Shown one piece after another: positions 1 through 13,072 of a stretch of DNA of 64,000 nt. Numbering within the stretch: position 1 is the first letter of the stretch; the number at the start of each line of letters is the position of its first letter. Source of the stretch: Rhizobiaceae bacterium (lineage in GTDB: Bacteria; Pseudomonadota; Alphaproteobacteria; Rhizobiales; Rhizobiaceae); the NCBI GenBank assembly GCA_028281105.1, contig JANQKQ010000048.1:16686-80685 (forward strand), in the 5' to 3' direction. Under the pieces are notes generated by a model. It did no database searches and was not told the origin of the DNA. It saw only the letters and a program-made list of their open reading frames with translations. Both the position numbers and the translations under genes were made by a program.

Positions 1-147
1 GAGGTAAGGTTCGCGAGCAACGGCGGCCAGGCTCGGGATCCGACGCCGGCGGACCGATCTAAGATCGACGGCAAGAAGGGCCCCCACTCGTCGATCCCCC
101 TTGACGCAACGATTTATTCACCATTTGATTAGGTTTAGCGGCGCATA

Positions 148-1275
148 ATGTTCAGGGTGGAAACCGCGCGGGAAACTCCCATGTTCCTGGGGATGGGCAA
201 ATCAGGCAATGGCCGGGCGCTGATGGCGACGAACGAGCCGCAGGCCGGCGATGCGTCGATCGAAGATGCGCCGGTTGAAGACGTAACGGTCCGCGAGCCG
301 CCGGCCGACGACACCAACGAGCCGATCCGTATCGACATCCACCGCCGCGCGCAGGCGAAGGCCCTGGCCCATCGCGCGCCTTCGGGCGGGGTCGGCCTGG
401 CGCTGGGCGGCGGCGCGGCGCGCGGGTGGGCGCATATAGGCGTGCTGAAAGCCTTCGACGAAGCGGGCGTGGCGATTTCGATGATCGCGGGCACCTCGGT
501 GGGCGCGCTCGCCGGCGGGTGCTATCTGGCCGGCAAGCTGGCTGAGCTGGAGGAGTTCGCCTGTTCGCTGACGCGCACCAACATGCTGCGCTACATGGAT
601 TTCCGCCTGCGCGGCTCGGGTCTCATCTCCGGCGAGCGGCTGGCCAGCCGAATGGCCGAGCATATGGGCGGCGTGACGATCGAGGATCTGGACCGGCCGT
701 TCGTGGCGGTCTCCGCCGATATCCACTCCGGACATGAAATCTGGCTGCACGACGGGCCGCTGATCGAGGCGATCCGCGCCTCCTATGCGCTTCCCGGCGT
801 GTTCCAGCCGGTGCCGCACGGGGGCCGGCTGCTGGTCGACGGCGCCATCGTCAATCCCGTACCGGTCTCGGTGTGCCGCGCCTACGAACCGGACGTGGTG
901 ATCGCGGTCAATCTGAACTCCGAGACGTTCGGCAAGGGCACCGTGATCCGCAAGTCCCATTACAGCCCACCCGAAGCGAACGGCCAGGCGGACGAAGGCG
1001 AACAGGCCAGTTCCTGGTTCGGCGCACGGCGCAGCCAGCCCAAATCGTCCGGCCTGGGCGTCACCGGGGTGATGATGGAGGCCTTCAACATCATCCAGGA
1101 CCGGATCGCCCGATCGCGACTGGCCGGCGACCCGCCCGACTTCACCATCCGGCCGAAGCTGCACGATCTCGGATTGACCGAGTTCTACAAGGCGGAAGAA
1201 GCGATCGCGTTGGGCTATGAGGAAGGCCTGGCGCGGCTCAACGAGCTGGAAAAGCAGAACCAGCTGGCGGTCTAG
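148..1275 (+). CDS. Patatin-like phospholipase family protein (RssA type)
   Basis: A serine acyl hydrolase of the bacterial patatin/RssA family, expected to cleave acyl esters of lipids with a Ser-Asp dyad. The oxyanion-hole glycine run GGGAARG is at about residues 87-93, the nucleophile elbow GTSVG at 115-119 (Ser117), and the second catalytic element LVDGA with its Asp near residue 231. The first ~75 residues are acidic and low in complexity and are not part of the fold. In-frame ATGs at 181 and 223 are alternative starts; none has a strong ribosome binding site. A weak promoter (TTGACG at 101, a -10-like hexamer at 124) lies just upstream. No signal peptide is evident. The physiological substrate cannot be read from the sequence. 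Confidence 0.9.
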   Translation: MFRVETARETPMFLGMGKSGNGRALMATNEPQAGDASIEDAPVEDVTVREPPADDTNEPIRIDIHRRAQAKALAHRAPSGGVGLALGGGAARGWAHIGVLKAFDEAGVAISMIAGTSVGALAGGCYLAGKLAELEEFACSLTRTNMLRYMDFRLRGSGLISGERLASRMAEHMGGVTIEDLDRPFVAVSADIHSGHEIWLHDGPLIEAIRASYALPGVFQPVPHGGRLLVDGAIVNPVPVSVCRAYEPDVVIAVNLNSETFGKGTVIRKSHYSPPEANGQADEGEQASSWFGARRSQPKSSGLGVTGVMMEAFNIIQDRIARSRLAGDPPDFTIRPKLHDLGLTEFYKAEEAIALGYEEGLARLNELEKQNQLAV

Positions 1276-1412
1276 GCTTCCGCGATCTCGCTCGCCCCCT
1301 TAGCGGGGCATCTGCAGGGCGACCGGCCGCGACCTTGTTCACGCTCACATCAGCCATGGTAGAATGGTCCCGGGTCGGCAGCCTGCCGCCGCCTGTGGCA
1401 ATTTATCACTTG

Positions 1413-1446
1413 TATAGCGCGCTATGCTTTATATATAGCCTGCTAT
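1413..1446 (+). promoter_or_regulatory. Tandem palindromic operator over the cytochrome b561 promoter
   Basis: Two copies of the inverted repeat ATAGC-N2-GCTAT lie at 1414-1425 (spacer GC) and 1435-1446 (spacer CT). They start 21 bp apart, that is two helical turns, so both are on one face of the DNA. A possible -35 (TTGTAT, 1410) and -10 (TATATA, 1432) are interleaved with them. The gene start is 50 bp downstream. The layout fits repression by a dimeric helix-turn-helix regulator. The regulator is not encoded next to it and is not identified. Confidence 0.6.
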
Positions 1447-1496
1447 CGTAGTTGCGCTGTCACGCGCGGTGGCGGCATGAGCCAGGGAGAGAGGAC

Positions 1497-2027
1497 ATGA
1501 AGATCACCAGTACCGCCGACCAATACGGCCTGGTCGCCGTGGTGTTGCACTGGTCGATTGCGATCCTGATCGTGGTGGCGCTGGCTTCCGGCTTCGCCGC
1601 GGACACGATCGGCCGCGACGCCCACGATGTGCTGCGGGTCCATGCGACGGCGGGTTTGCTCACTGCCCTCCTGACGATCGTACGCATCGGCTGGTGGCTG
1701 GTGGCCGATACCAGGCCGGCCGCCGACGAGGATCGGCTCAGGCGGCTGTCGGCCAAGGCTGTGCATGTGCTGCTGATCATCATACCGCTCGGCATGGCGG
1801 CCAGCGGGATCGGGATGATGGTGGCCACCGGAGCGGGCGAACTGCTCCTTGCGGGCACTCCCGATCCGCTGCCCAACTTCGAGAAAGTGCCGCCGCGCGC
1901 ACCGCACGGAGCCGGCGCGCTAGCCCTGTTGGCGCTGCTGGTCCTGCACGTGGTGGCGGCGCTCTATCACCAATTCATCATGCGTGATGGACTGATCGGG
2001 AGAATGTGGTTTTCAAATCGCCGATAG
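1497..2027 (+). CDS. Cytochrome b561 family membrane protein
   Basis: A 176-residue integral membrane di-heme cytochrome b of the prokaryotic b561 family, which passes electrons between the quinone pool and a periplasmic or soluble partner. Four hydrophobic segments are visible. Candidate heme-ligand histidines are in VLHWS (helix 1), VLRVHAT (helix 2), KAVHVLL (helix 3) and LVLHVVAALYH (helix 4). The start at 1497 is preceded by the purine-rich GGGAGAGAGG; an upstream in-frame start at 1452 would overlap the promoter region. The gene stands alone behind the two-palindrome operator and converges on the CBS gene. Such proteins often accompany YceI or stress genes, but none is adjacent here. 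Confidence 0.9.
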   Translation: MKITSTADQYGLVAVVLHWSIAILIVVALASGFAADTIGRDAHDVLRVHATAGLLTALLTIVRIGWWLVADTRPAADEDRLRRLSAKAVHVLLIIIPLGMAASGIGMMVATGAGELLLAGTPDPLPNFEKVPPRAPHGAGALALLALLVLHVVAALYHQFIMRDGLIGRMWFSNRR

Positions 2028-2076
2028 ATCGTCGGCGGTGCGTTGCGAGCCACCGACCGCGCCATCAATCCCCGCC

Positions 2077-2508
2077 CTAACCGGCGGCGATATAGTTGCG
2101 CAGATCCTCGGCGTCGCGCTCGGCCTGCTCGATCTTGCGCTTGACCACATCGCCGATCGAGATGATGCCGATCAGCCTGCCGTCCTTCTGGACCGGCAGG
2201 TGGCGGAACCGGCCCTTGGTCATGTGCGCCATGACCTGGTCGATCGTATCTTCCTCGGCGCAGGAGATCACGTTGGCCGTCATACATTTCGAGACCGGCT
2301 GGCCGAGTATCGACGAGCCGGAGCGGGCGATATCGCGCACGATGTCGCGCTCCGAAACAATGCCGCACACCGCATCCTTGTCATCGGTCACCACAATGGC
2401 GCCGATCTTGTTTTCAGCCAGCCGTTCGACGATCTTGGACACCAGCTCCCCCGGCGACGCGGTAATCACCGAGCCGCCCTTCGCCGCCAACATCGCAGCA
2501 ACCGTCAT
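2077..2508 (-). CDS. CBS domain pair protein
   Basis: A 143-residue cytoplasmic protein consisting essentially of two CBS motifs (about residues 8-66 and 74-132), the module that binds adenine nucleotides and usually senses energy state. Typical signatures are GIVSERDIVRDIA in the first repeat and RHLPVQKDGRLIGIISIGDVV in the pair's second half. The start at 2508 is chosen because GGGAGG lies 6 nt upstream; an in-frame start 14 codons earlier lacks one. It ends close to the cytochrome b561 gene (convergent). No effector domain is attached, so its partner is unknown. Confidence 0.9.
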   Translation of the reverse strand: MTVAAMLAAKGGSVITASPGELVSKIVERLAENKIGAIVVTDDKDAVCGIVSERDIVRDIARSGSSILGQPVSKCMTANVISCAEEDTIDQVMAHMTKGRFRHLPVQKDGRLIGIISIGDVVKRKIEQAERDAEDLRNYIAAG

Positions 2509-2667
2509 CGCATCCCTCCCATCGTTGTCGCGCTGCGCGCCCAACGCCATGGTTCACGACAGCGTGAGGCCATTTTGTGCGATTTACCGGCGTAAGTCCA
2601 ATAACGGCGGTCAACAGTCTTAATGCGCAACTTCAACAGACCTCGATTCGGCAATGAAACGAATCGC

Positions 2668-3393
2668 TTAGCGATGGCGGTCAAACCAGGAGAACAGCAC
2701 AAGGCCGGCGAGGAAACCGCCGATATGGGCCTGCCATGCGATCCCCGCCTCGCCTGCCCGGTCAAACCCGACGGGAACGACACCGGAACCGAACAGGAAG
2801 TTGAGCGCGAACCAGATGCCGACGAACACCAGAAAGCTGCGATTGGCGAAACTGTCGACCAGGGAAAGAACCGGCCGGTGCACATTGTCGGCGATCGCAG
2901 CGCGTCCCGGCGTGAACGCGAAGCGGGCGGCGCAGGCCATCAGGCCGGAGACCACCGCCGACGCGCCGATGACGGGGATGGGTTCGCCGAAGTGGAACAC
3001 CAGGTGCAGGCCGGCGCCGGCGATCGCGCAAACGGCGGACAGGGCGACGAAACGGGCCGCGCCCAAACGCCGCGCCACCGCCGCGCCGAACGCCGCCATC
3101 CACAGCAGATTGATGAACAGATGGCTCCAGTCGCCATGGATGAATGCGTAGGTGACCGGCGACCACCAGGCGGCCGCGGCAACCGGCAGCGTTTCCGCGC
3201 CGGCGCCATAGCGCGCCGGCAGGAAGGCGGCCGACAGGATCAGCCAGAGATTCTGGTCATCCGACAGCACCCAAACCCGTATGGCGTGGACCGCGACGAG
3301 CACGGCCGCAAACACCACAACAATGCGCGGCAGGTTGAAAACCGGCTGGTGGCGATCCGGCTGCGCAGGCGTGTCGTGAGCGTTGTCGAGCAT
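2668..3393 (-). CDS. Rhomboid family intramembrane serine protease
   Basis: A 241-residue polytopic protease that cleaves substrates within the membrane. The oxyanion/helix-2 signature HGDWSHLFINLLWM is at residues 86-99, the catalytic serine is in IGASA (about Ser145), and the catalytic histidine is in AHIGGFLAG (about residue 222). The residue after the catalytic serine is Ala where GASG is the more usual form; the rest of the active site is intact, so activity is still expected. It follows anmK by 12 nt on the same strand and is probably cotranscribed with it. The hydrophobicity pattern gives about six membrane segments. Substrates are unknown. Confidence 0.93.
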   Translation of the reverse strand: MLDNAHDTPAQPDRHQPVFNLPRIVVVFAAVLVAVHAIRVWVLSDDQNLWLILSAAFLPARYGAGAETLPVAAAAWWSPVTYAFIHGDWSHLFINLLWMAAFGAAVARRLGAARFVALSAVCAIAGAGLHLVFHFGEPIPVIGASAVVSGLMACAARFAFTPGRAAIADNVHRPVLSLVDSFANRSFLVFVGIWFALNFLFGSGVVPVGFDRAGEAGIAWQAHIGGFLAGLVLFSWFDRHR

Positions 3394-3405
3394 GGAAGGT
3401 CGCTT

Positions 3406-4545
3406 CTACCCGACGGCGGCGCGTCGGCTGGGCCGTTCCAGCACGCCGCCGACGGTGGGTTTCCCGCAACCGGTACTGCCGGGATAGGTGAGCGGCAGGC
3501 CCTTCATCGAGCGGATCGCAAGATAAGCGAAGGCCTGCGCCTCGATCGCGTCGCCATCGAAACCGGCCTGCTCCGCGCTCGCGACCATCGCTTCGTGTGC
3601 TGCGGCCAAATCGACCAGGTCGGCCATGATCACCGGGTGGTGCCGGCCGCCGCCGCACACGATCCAGGTCTTCGGCCGCCGGGACAGATGGTCTGCTGCG
3701 GCGATGATCGACCGGGCGGTCACATAGGCCAGCGTGCGGGCCACGTCCTCCAGGCCGCCGGCGTCGTTTGCCGGGACGACGAAGTCGGCGCGATCCAGCG
3801 ATTTGGGCGGCGGCAGCTCGAAATACGGGTTGGCCAGGATGAAGTTGGCCAGCGGCTCGAGCACCGTTCCAGAAGCGGCGATCTTTCCATCGCGGTCGAA
3901 CGCGCGACCGGTGTGTCCTTCCACCCATTGGTCCAGCAGGTTGTTGCCCGGCCCGGTGTCGAAGGCGACAAGATCTCCGTCGTTCCCGATGGCGGTGATG
4001 TTGGAAATGCCACCCACATTGACGAACACGACCGGCGGCTCGAAACCCTCGGGCAACTGGCTCGCGAGCGCGCGGTGATAGGCCGGCGCCAGGGGGGCGC
4101 CCTGCCCGCCCGCTTCAATGTCAGCGGTGCGGAGATCGTAGACGACCGGCAGACCGGTTTCCTCGGCGAGCGCCCGGCCATCGCCCAGTTGCACGGTGAT
4201 CCCGTCCTCGGGCCGATGCAGCACCGTCTGGCCGTGAAAGCCGATGACGTCGACCGCGCGCAAATCAATGCCGTGGTCGGACGCGAAGTTCATCACAGCA
4301 TCCACATGCAGCGCGGTGATCCGCGCTTCCGCCTCGCCCAGCACACCCGGCCGCTCGCCTCGATGTCTCATAGGCTTAGCGTCTTCGAGCGCGCGGGCGA
4401 GCAGGCGGCGCGTCGGCGCGTCGTAAGCGAACGAAGCGGCCGGACCGCGCTTGAGCGCCGTATCGCCGTCGCTTTCGATCAGGGCCACGTCGATGCCGTC
4501 CATCGAGGTGCCGCTCATCAGCCCGATCGCGGTCAGCTCACCCAT
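3406..4545 (-). CDS. anmK: Anhydro-N-acetylmuramic acid kinase
   Basis: AnmK phosphorylates and hydrolytically opens 1,6-anhydro-MurNAc, giving MurNAc-6-phosphate during peptidoglycan recycling in the cytoplasm. The N-terminal phosphate-binding signature [15 protein letters not shown] is at residues 8-22. [11 protein letters not shown] and [11 protein letters not shown], further ATPase-fold motifs of the family, follow in order. The length of 379 residues is normal. It is divergent from tyrS (86 bp between starts) and precedes the rhomboid gene. MurQ, the next recycling enzyme, is not in the window. The pairing anmK/tyrS back to back is common in alphaproteobacteria. Confidence 0.96.
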   Translation of the reverse strand: MGELTAIGLMSGTSMDGIDVALIESDGDTALKRGPAASFAYDAPTRRLLARALEDAKPMRHRGERPGVLGEAEARITALHVDAVMNFASDHGIDLRAVDVIGFHGQTVLHRPEDGITVQLGDGRALAEETGLPVVYDLRTADIEAGGQGAPLAPAYHRALASQLPEGFEPPVVFVNVGGISNITAIGNDGDLVAFDTGPGNNLLDQWVEGHTGRAFDRDGKIAASGTVLEPLANFILANPYFELPPPKSLDRADFVVPANDAGGLEDVARTLAYVTARSIIAAADHLSRRPKTWIVCGGGRHHPVIMADLVDLAAAHEAMVASAEQAGFDGDAIEAQAFAYLAIRSMKGLPLTYPGSTGCGKPTVGGVLERPSRRAAVG

Positions 4546-4631
4546 GCATTTCTTCCGTGAGTTTTTCCCGACAACCTGCTAGAGGCTGTGCGTTCTTCCT
4601 TCGATCACCAGCATACAGGGTTCGCCGCCCC

Positions 4632-5885
4632 ATGTCCGGCTTCAAGTCCGATTTCCTGAATATCCTGTCCGAGCGCGGCTTCATCCATCAGATGTCCGAC
4701 GCGGCAGGCCTGGACCGGCTGCTCGCCGGCGAGACGGTGACCGCCTATATCGGCTTCGACTGCACCGCGCCCAGCCTGCACGCGGGCGGACTGGTGCAGA
4801 TCATGTTGCTGTACTGGCTGCAGCAAACCGGGCATCGGCCGCTGGCGCTGATGGGCTCGGGCACCACCATGGTGGGCGACCCGACCGGCAAGGACGAAAG
4901 CCGCAAGATCCTGACCCGCGACGACATCGAGGCCAACAAGGCGGGCATCCGCAAGGTGTTCGACAAGTTCCTCAACTTCGGCGACGGGCCCACCGACGCT
5001 GCGATGCCGGACAATGCAGACTGGCTGTTGAAGCTCAACTATATCGAGTTCCTGCGCGACGTGGGCCGGCATTTCTCGGTCAACCAGATGCTGGCGCGCG
5101 ACGCGGTGAAGATGCGGCTGGAGCGCGAGCATCACCTGTCGTTCCTGGAATTCAACTACATGGTGCTGCAGGCCTACGACTTCGTCGAACTGAACCGGCG
5201 CTACGATTGCCGGCTGCAGATGGGCGGCTCTGATCAATGGGGCAACATCGTCTCCGGCGTCGATCTGGGCCGGCGCGCGGGAACGGCGGAGCTTTACGCC
5301 CTGACCACGCCCCTGCTCACCACCTCGTCAGGCGCGAAGATGGGCAAGACCGAGGCCGGCGCGGTGTGGTTGGAAGCCGACCTGCTGTCGCCCTACGACT
5401 ACTGGCAGTACTGGCGCAACTGCGAGGACGCGGATGTGGGCCGGTTCCTGAAGCTGTTCACCACATTGCCGCTCGACGAGATCGCCAGGCTGGAGGCGCT
5501 CGACGGCGCCGAGCTCAACGAAGCCAAGAAGGTGCTTGCCACTGAAGCCACCGCCCTGGTGCACGGGCGCGAGGTGGCGCTGGTGCAGGCGGAAACCGCG
5601 CGTAAAACCTTCGAGGCCGGCGAGACGGCCGCCACATTGCCGGGCGTCGATGTGGACAAGGGCGAACTGGACAGCGGGATCGGGCTGCTCACCTTGATGG
5701 TCAAAGCGGGGCTGGCGACCTCCAACGGCGAGGCGCGCCGCCACGTCAAAGGCGGTGCGGTGCGCCTCAACGACGTGGCGATCTCCGACGAACGGCTGCA
5801 GGTCGATGGCGGGCACCTGGACGATGATGGCGTCATCAAGCTGTCCATGGGCAAGAAACGCCACGTGCTGGTCAGGCCGCAGTAG
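4632..5885 (+). CDS. tyrS: Tyrosyl-tRNA synthetase
   Basis: TyrRS charges tRNA-Tyr. The class I HIGH-like motif appears as PSLHAGGL near residue 40, and the KMSKS loop as GAKMGKT near residue 236. The tyrosine-binding region has [12 protein letters not shown]-terminal S4 RNA-binding domain covers about residues 350-417 ([21 protein letters not shown]). The start MSGFKSDF at 4632 gives 417 residues, the usual size; a longer in-frame start at 4557 would run into the anmK promoter region. It converges on psuG with only 10 bp between stops. Confidence 0.97.
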   Translation: MSGFKSDFLNILSERGFIHQMSDAAGLDRLLAGETVTAYIGFDCTAPSLHAGGLVQIMLLYWLQQTGHRPLALMGSGTTMVGDPTGKDESRKILTRDDIEANKAGIRKVFDKFLNFGDGPTDAAMPDNADWLLKLNYIEFLRDVGRHFSVNQMLARDAVKMRLEREHHLSFLEFNYMVLQAYDFVELNRRYDCRLQMGGSDQWGNIVSGVDLGRRAGTAELYALTTPLLTTSSGAKMGKTEAGAVWLEADLLSPYDYWQYWRNCEDADVGRFLKLFTTLPLDEIARLEALDGAELNEAKKVLATEATALVHGREVALVQAETARKTFEAGETAATLPGVDVDKGELDSGIGLLTLMVKAGLATSNGEARRHVKGGAVRLNDVAISDERLQVDGGHLDDDGVIKLSMGKKRHVLVRPQ

Positions 5886-5895
5886 CGCGACCCGG

Positions 5896-6822
5896 CTAGC
5901 CGGCGAGAGCTACGGCGATGTCGGCGGCGAGGCGGGCATTGCCCTTGACCAGCGCGGCGTTGGTGGCGAGCGAACGGCCGTCGGTCAGTTCGACGATGCG
6001 CGACAGCAGCCACGGGGTGACGGCCTTGCCCGTGATGCCTTCGCGCCCGGCTTCGGCCACCGCCTGCTCGATCAGCGCGTTCATTTCATCGGCCGCAATC
6101 TCGTCTTCCTCGGCCACGGGATTGGCGATCAGCAGACCGCCGCGTTGACCTAAGCTTCGGCGCGCGGTCCACAGATCGGCGATCTCGCCCGCGCTGTCGA
6201 GGCGCAGCGGCGCGGCCACGCCGGACGAGCGCGACCAGAACGCCGGTAACTCGTCGGTGCCGAAACCCACCACGGCGACGCCCTGGGTCTCCAGCACCTC
6301 CAGGGTGCGGGGAATGTCCAGGATCGCCTTGGCGCCGGCGCACACCACGATGACCGGGGTTTGCGCCAGTTCGATGAGATCGGCGGATATGTCGAGGCTC
6401 GCCTGCCCGCCGCGATGCACGCCGCCAATGCCGCCGGTGGCGAACACCTCGATGCCCGCCAGATGCGCGGCCATCATGGTCGCGGCCACGGTGGTCGAGC
6501 CGGCGCGGCCGGTCGACAGCGCGAAGACCAGATCGGCACGGGACAGCTTCATCACATCGTCTTCGCGCGCCAGCGCGGCCAGTTCGTCGCCCGACAGGCC
6601 GACGCGGATTTTCCCTGCCGTCACCGCGATGGTCGCCGGCATCGCGCCGCGGCCGGCCACCGCGCGCTCGACGGCGTTCGCCGTTTCCAGGTTTTGCGGC
6701 CGGGGCATGCCGTGGGTGATAATCGTCGATTCCAACGCCACGACCGGCCTGCCTGCAGCCAGCTCGGCGCTCACGTCAGACGAAACGGCAAGCCGGGAGA
6801 CGGTCGATCGCTCAGCGGTCAT
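5896..6822 (-). CDS. psuG: Pseudouridine-5'-phosphate glycosidase
   Basis: PsuG reversibly splits pseudouridine 5'-phosphate into uracil and ribose 5-phosphate, the second step of pseudouridine breakdown. The 308-residue protein contains the family core: VALESTIITHGMPRPQN near residue 30, a TTVAATM segment, FATGGIGGVHRG, and DIPRTLEVLETQGV. Its ATG lies inside the 3' end of the preceding kinase gene (11-nt overlap), so the two are translationally coupled. The kinase plus glycosidase arrangement is the standard psu operon. No nucleoside transporter gene is attached. Confidence 0.96.
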   Translation of the reverse strand: MTAERSTVSRLAVSSDVSAELAAGRPVVALESTIITHGMPRPQNLETANAVERAVAGRGAMPATIAVTAGKIRVGLSGDELAALAREDDVMKLSRADLVFALSTGRAGSTTVAATMMAAHLAGIEVFATGGIGGVHRGGQASLDISADLIELAQTPVIVVCAGAKAILDIPRTLEVLETQGVAVVGFGTDELPAFWSRSSGVAAPLRLDSAGEIADLWTARRSLGQRGGLLIANPVAEEDEIAADEMNALIEQAVAEAGREGITGKAVTPWLLSRIVELTDGRSLATNAALVKGNARLAADIAVALAG

Positions 6823-7804
6823 GAAAGGCGCTTTCTGTTGCCGGGCGGTTCAGCCGGGTTGGTTGCATGCCATTGGCGTAATCTTCCAGCGCCGGCCAGT
6901 CGATCTGCGGATCATAGGGCCCGTCAACGGCCAATACCAATCGCGCAGCGGCGACGCCCGACGCAACCGCTTCTTCAAAACCCAGTCCTTTCGCGCGGGC
7001 CGCCAGGACGGCGCCGGCCAATGCATCCCCGGCTCCAGTGACGTCGACAACGCGGGCGGCGGGCGGTGGTCCGAGTACAAACGCGCCCTTCCCGTCCCAG
7101 GCGACAACCGGGCCTGCGCCGTCGGTAACGATGCCGCTGTGCACGCCGAAGCCGGCAATCGCCTCCGCCAGAGCCGCGCCGTCGGTTTCGGCGTCAGGCT
7201 TAGAACCGGCGACGGCCCCGATCAGGTTCACCGCCTCGCGGCGATTGGCGAACAGCAGGTCGATTGAACCCAGCGCACCGGCCAGGCGCCCGGCCTTCGC
7301 CGGAGAAACGCAGGCCGCGGCGACGAACCGGTCTCGCTTGCGGTGCACGAGCTGCTCGACGGTGCGCGCATTCAGATTGGCGCTCAAGAACCAGAACTGC
7401 GCTTCGTCCAGATCGCGGCCATGGGCACCGGCCAGCCATTCGCCGGTCAGTTCCTCCACCAGATCGAGCTGGGCGAGCGCGATCACCAGTTCGCCATCGG
7501 GCGCGAGGATTGAGGTGTAGGTGTCGGTGAGCCGGCCCGGAGCGGACGACAGCCGGTCGCGCAGGCCACGCTCGGCCAGCGCCGCGGATATGAGCCGGGC
7601 ATGCCCGTCATCGCCGACGCGCCCGACCAGGGTGCAGTCCAACCCCAGCGCCGCGGCGGTGGAAGCGGTGTTGAGCCCCGCGCCGCCGGGCATCACCGAG
7701 AACCGCCCCGGGTTGGACGCACCCATCACCGGCGCATCGCCGAGCCGGCCCATCATGTCGATATGGACCCCGGCGATGAACAGCGCCTTTATCGATTGGG
7801 ACAA
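6812..7804 (-). CDS. psuK: PfkB family carbohydrate kinase, probable pseudouridine kinase
   Basis: A ribokinase-fold sugar kinase, expected to phosphorylate pseudouridine at the 5' position for PsuG. It has the N-terminal PfkB glycines ([15 protein letters not shown]), a [15 protein letters not shown] substrate lid, and the C-terminal signature [12 protein letters not shown] containing the catalytic Asp. The start is taken as the TTG at 7804 because GGAG sits 7 nt upstream; a longer in-frame TTG start at 7873 has no such site. That gives 330 residues. The overlap with psuG supports the substrate assignment, which is otherwise not readable from a PfkB sequence. Confidence 0.85.
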   Translation of the reverse strand: MSQSIKALFIAGVHIDMMGRLGDAPVMGASNPGRFSVMPGGAGLNTASTAAALGLDCTLVGRVGDDGHARLISAALAERGLRDRLSSAPGRLTDTYTSILAPDGELVIALAQLDLVEELTGEWLAGAHGRDLDEAQFWFLSANLNARTVEQLVHRKRDRFVAAACVSPAKAGRLAGALGSIDLLFANRREAVNLIGAVAGSKPDAETDGAALAEAIAGFGVHSGIVTDGAGPVVAWDGKGAFVLGPPPAARVVDVTGAGDALAGAVLAARAKGLGFEEAVASGVAAARLVLAVDGPYDPQIDWPALEDYANGMQPTRLNRPATESAFHDR

Positions 7805-8001
7805 GAGCGTCTCCGGATGGGCAAGCCTGTGGCGGCTCACTACGCCAATGGCCGAAAACGGCAGCCGCGGCAAGCCCGTCGCGGCGAATCAGCCGAACCG
7901 CTTCATCGTGCGCCACCGGCCTGCGGACGGGGATAGCAGTGGTTTCGGACAAAAAAAGAACAAACCCATTTTTCCGCTTTATTTCAATCTATTAAGCTGT
8001 C

Positions 8002-8030
8002 TTTACAAACCGGAACAAACTAGGTACATT
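8002..8030 (+). promoter_or_regulatory. recA promoter with LexA (SOS) box
   Basis: TTTACA (8002-8007) and TACATT (8025-8030) are spaced by 17 bp and form a good vegetative promoter. Within it, GAAC-N7-GTAC at 8013-8027 matches the alphaproteobacterial SOS box GAAC-N7-GAAC with one mismatch in the second half. It overlaps the -10 element, as expected for LexA repression. The recA start is 67 bp downstream of the -10. Confidence 0.65.
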
Positions 8031-8096
8031 ATCCCTAGTTTCACGGGCGGAGAGCCGCCGAACGAGGATAGCCCAGACAAAGTAAGGATGGTAAGG

Positions 8097-9323
<1,227 letters not shown>

Positions 9324-9632
9324 CCCCCGCATGTCATAGCAACCGGGACGGGCTTTCCCCTGGCCTGTCCCGGCCACGCATCCGGGAGCGGGCGGTCAGA
9401 TGGCCGGCGCTCCCGGATGTGCGTCGAACAACAGGCATCGGCGCCGCCGCCTCAAATCCGGCGAAGCGGCGTGTTTGCCGTGACGATGCCTCTGGAGCCG
9501 CCTCGCTCGCTGATCTTCCCTCGCCCGGCTTTGCAGCCCGGACGGATTAATTGAATCAAATGTGGGCTCTAAGGCTTTGTTTTTAAGCACACCCTTCACG
9601 GATAAACGGTGACCGCTTATCCCGGATATGCT
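9324..9632. other. Intergenic region between recA and a convergent gene
   Basis: Apart from the hairpin at 9376-9424, the only structure seen is an imperfect palindrome ATAAACGGT-G-ACCGCTTAT at 9602-9620, just past the stop of the convergent gene. Short open frames here have no ribosome binding site or family resemblance. Confidence 0.4.
9376..9424 (+). terminator. Strong hairpin downstream of recA, possible terminator
   Basis: ATCCGGGAGCG at 9380-9390 pairs with CGCTCCCGGAT at 9408-9418, an 11-bp GC-rich stem that can be extended by a few pairs outward, with a 17-nt loop. There is no T tract after it, so it may protect or process the recA 3' end, or be a Rho-assisted stop, rather than a classical intrinsic terminator. 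Confidence 0.4.
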
Positions 9633-10313
9633 CTAGCTCGCCGCCCCGCCCGTGGATTGATCCTCGCCACCATCGGGTGCCGCCGGATCGCCCGGCGCTC
9701 CGCCGGTGTCGGGCTCGACGTCCTTATCGGCGTCGCCCTGTTGCGGTTCGGGCGGAGCAAGCTCGCTTGAAGTCAGGGTAAGCTCCGCTTCAAGCGCCTC
9801 GATGATCGCCTCTTCGTCCTCGCGCGAGACGGTGGCTGTGCCGGCCGGCTCGGGCGGTTGCGTAGGAGACGCCTGCGGTGTCGGCTCATCATCGCCCGCC
9901 GCCGCTTCGCCGGCCGGCTCGGCCGGTGGTTGAACCGCCGGACTTTCCTGGGAATTTCCAAGCCCTACCGGCGTCGGGTCGGCGGGCTTCTCGGCGGCCG
10001 CCGGTTGAGCCGGCGCGTCGGGTGTGTCGGTTTGCGCCGGATCGGCCCGTTCCACAGCCGGCGGTGCGGCGGCGGGTTGTGCGGCGGCGATCTGCAGGTC
10101 CGGCTGCGGCTCGTGGGAAACGGGCAGGCCCGGTTCGGTCAGCTCGGACCCGCCATCCGCACCATTATCGCGTGCAGCCGGCACCGGGCCCAGCACGGTT
10201 TCCAGATCGGTGATCAGCGAATCCAGCGAGTTCACCAGTTTGAAGTCCGGGTTGGCCTGCAGGCGCGCCAAGGCCTCATCGCGCATGATCTTCAGCTGCT
10301 CGATCTGGTCCAT
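9633..10313 (-). CDS. Hypothetical acidic Pro/Ala-rich protein
   Basis: Not recognised. The first ~45 residues (MDQIEQLKIMRDEALARL and following) are predicted to form amphipathic helices and look like a folded or coiled-coil module. The remaining ~180 residues are a low-complexity Pro/Ala/Glu/Asp-rich tail with a short helical patch rich in Glu (SREDEEAIIEALEAEL). There is no signal peptide or membrane segment. The start is well supported by AGGAG about 8 nt upstream. It lies between recA and clpA on the minus strand. The pattern resembles short rhizobial proteins of unknown function; disordered scaffolding is a guess. Confidence 0.75.
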   Translation of the reverse strand: MDQIEQLKIMRDEALARLQANPDFKLVNSLDSLITDLETVLGPVPAARDNGADGGSELTEPGLPVSHEPQPDLQIAAAQPAAAPPAVERADPAQTDTPDAPAQPAAAEKPADPTPVGLGNSQESPAVQPPAEPAGEAAAGDDEPTPQASPTQPPEPAGTATVSREDEEAIIEALEAELTLTSSELAPPEPQQGDADKDVEPDTGGAPGDPAAPDGGEDQSTGGAAS

Positions 10314-10645
10314 CTTTCAACTCCTGTGCGCACTCAACTTATGGCCCCGCCGCGACCGACGCGGGCGTTCGCGGGGTCGCCGTGTGCCCGCGCCGCTACA
10401 CCCGCCGGAGCCAACGCCGGGCAACGGCTGTGTCCGGGGCAGCCCGGCCATACGCTGGCGACCTTAAACCCAAACCGGGTCGCAACGCATCCTCCAAATG
10501 ACGCTATGCGGATTGGTCGATGGATCGTGTCATACCCTTCGCCGCAGCAGCCGTCTTCCCCGCGCGACCGGCGCAGTGCGAAGCGCGTGCAAGCGAGGCC
10601 GTCGGGTGCGATGGGTTAGGGCGCAGCGGCGGGCCGCGCGGCCGG
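10314..10645. other. Intergenic region, nothing recognised
   Basis: 332 bases between the acidic hypothetical gene and the end of clpA, both on the minus strand. No T tract follows clpA, and no promoter hexamers stand out. Some GC-rich short complementary segments exist but none is convincing as a terminator. Confidence 0.4.
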
Positions 10646-13060
<2,415 letters not shown>

Positions 13061-13072
13061 GGAGGGCTCCGT

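Noticed and set aside
1..132. Frame 1 is open from the window edge to a TAG at 130-132 and could be the end of a gene
   Set aside because: A 43-codon open frame in GC-rich DNA is weak evidence; another frame is also open for a shorter distance, and the peptide shows no recognisable domain. The upstream sequence is needed.
2623..4560. Very long plus-strand open frame opposite the rhomboid and anmK genes
   Set aside because: Its peptide is rich in Arg, Gln, His and Gly without any domain; the minus-strand genes have clear families. It is a shadow caused by high GC at third positions.
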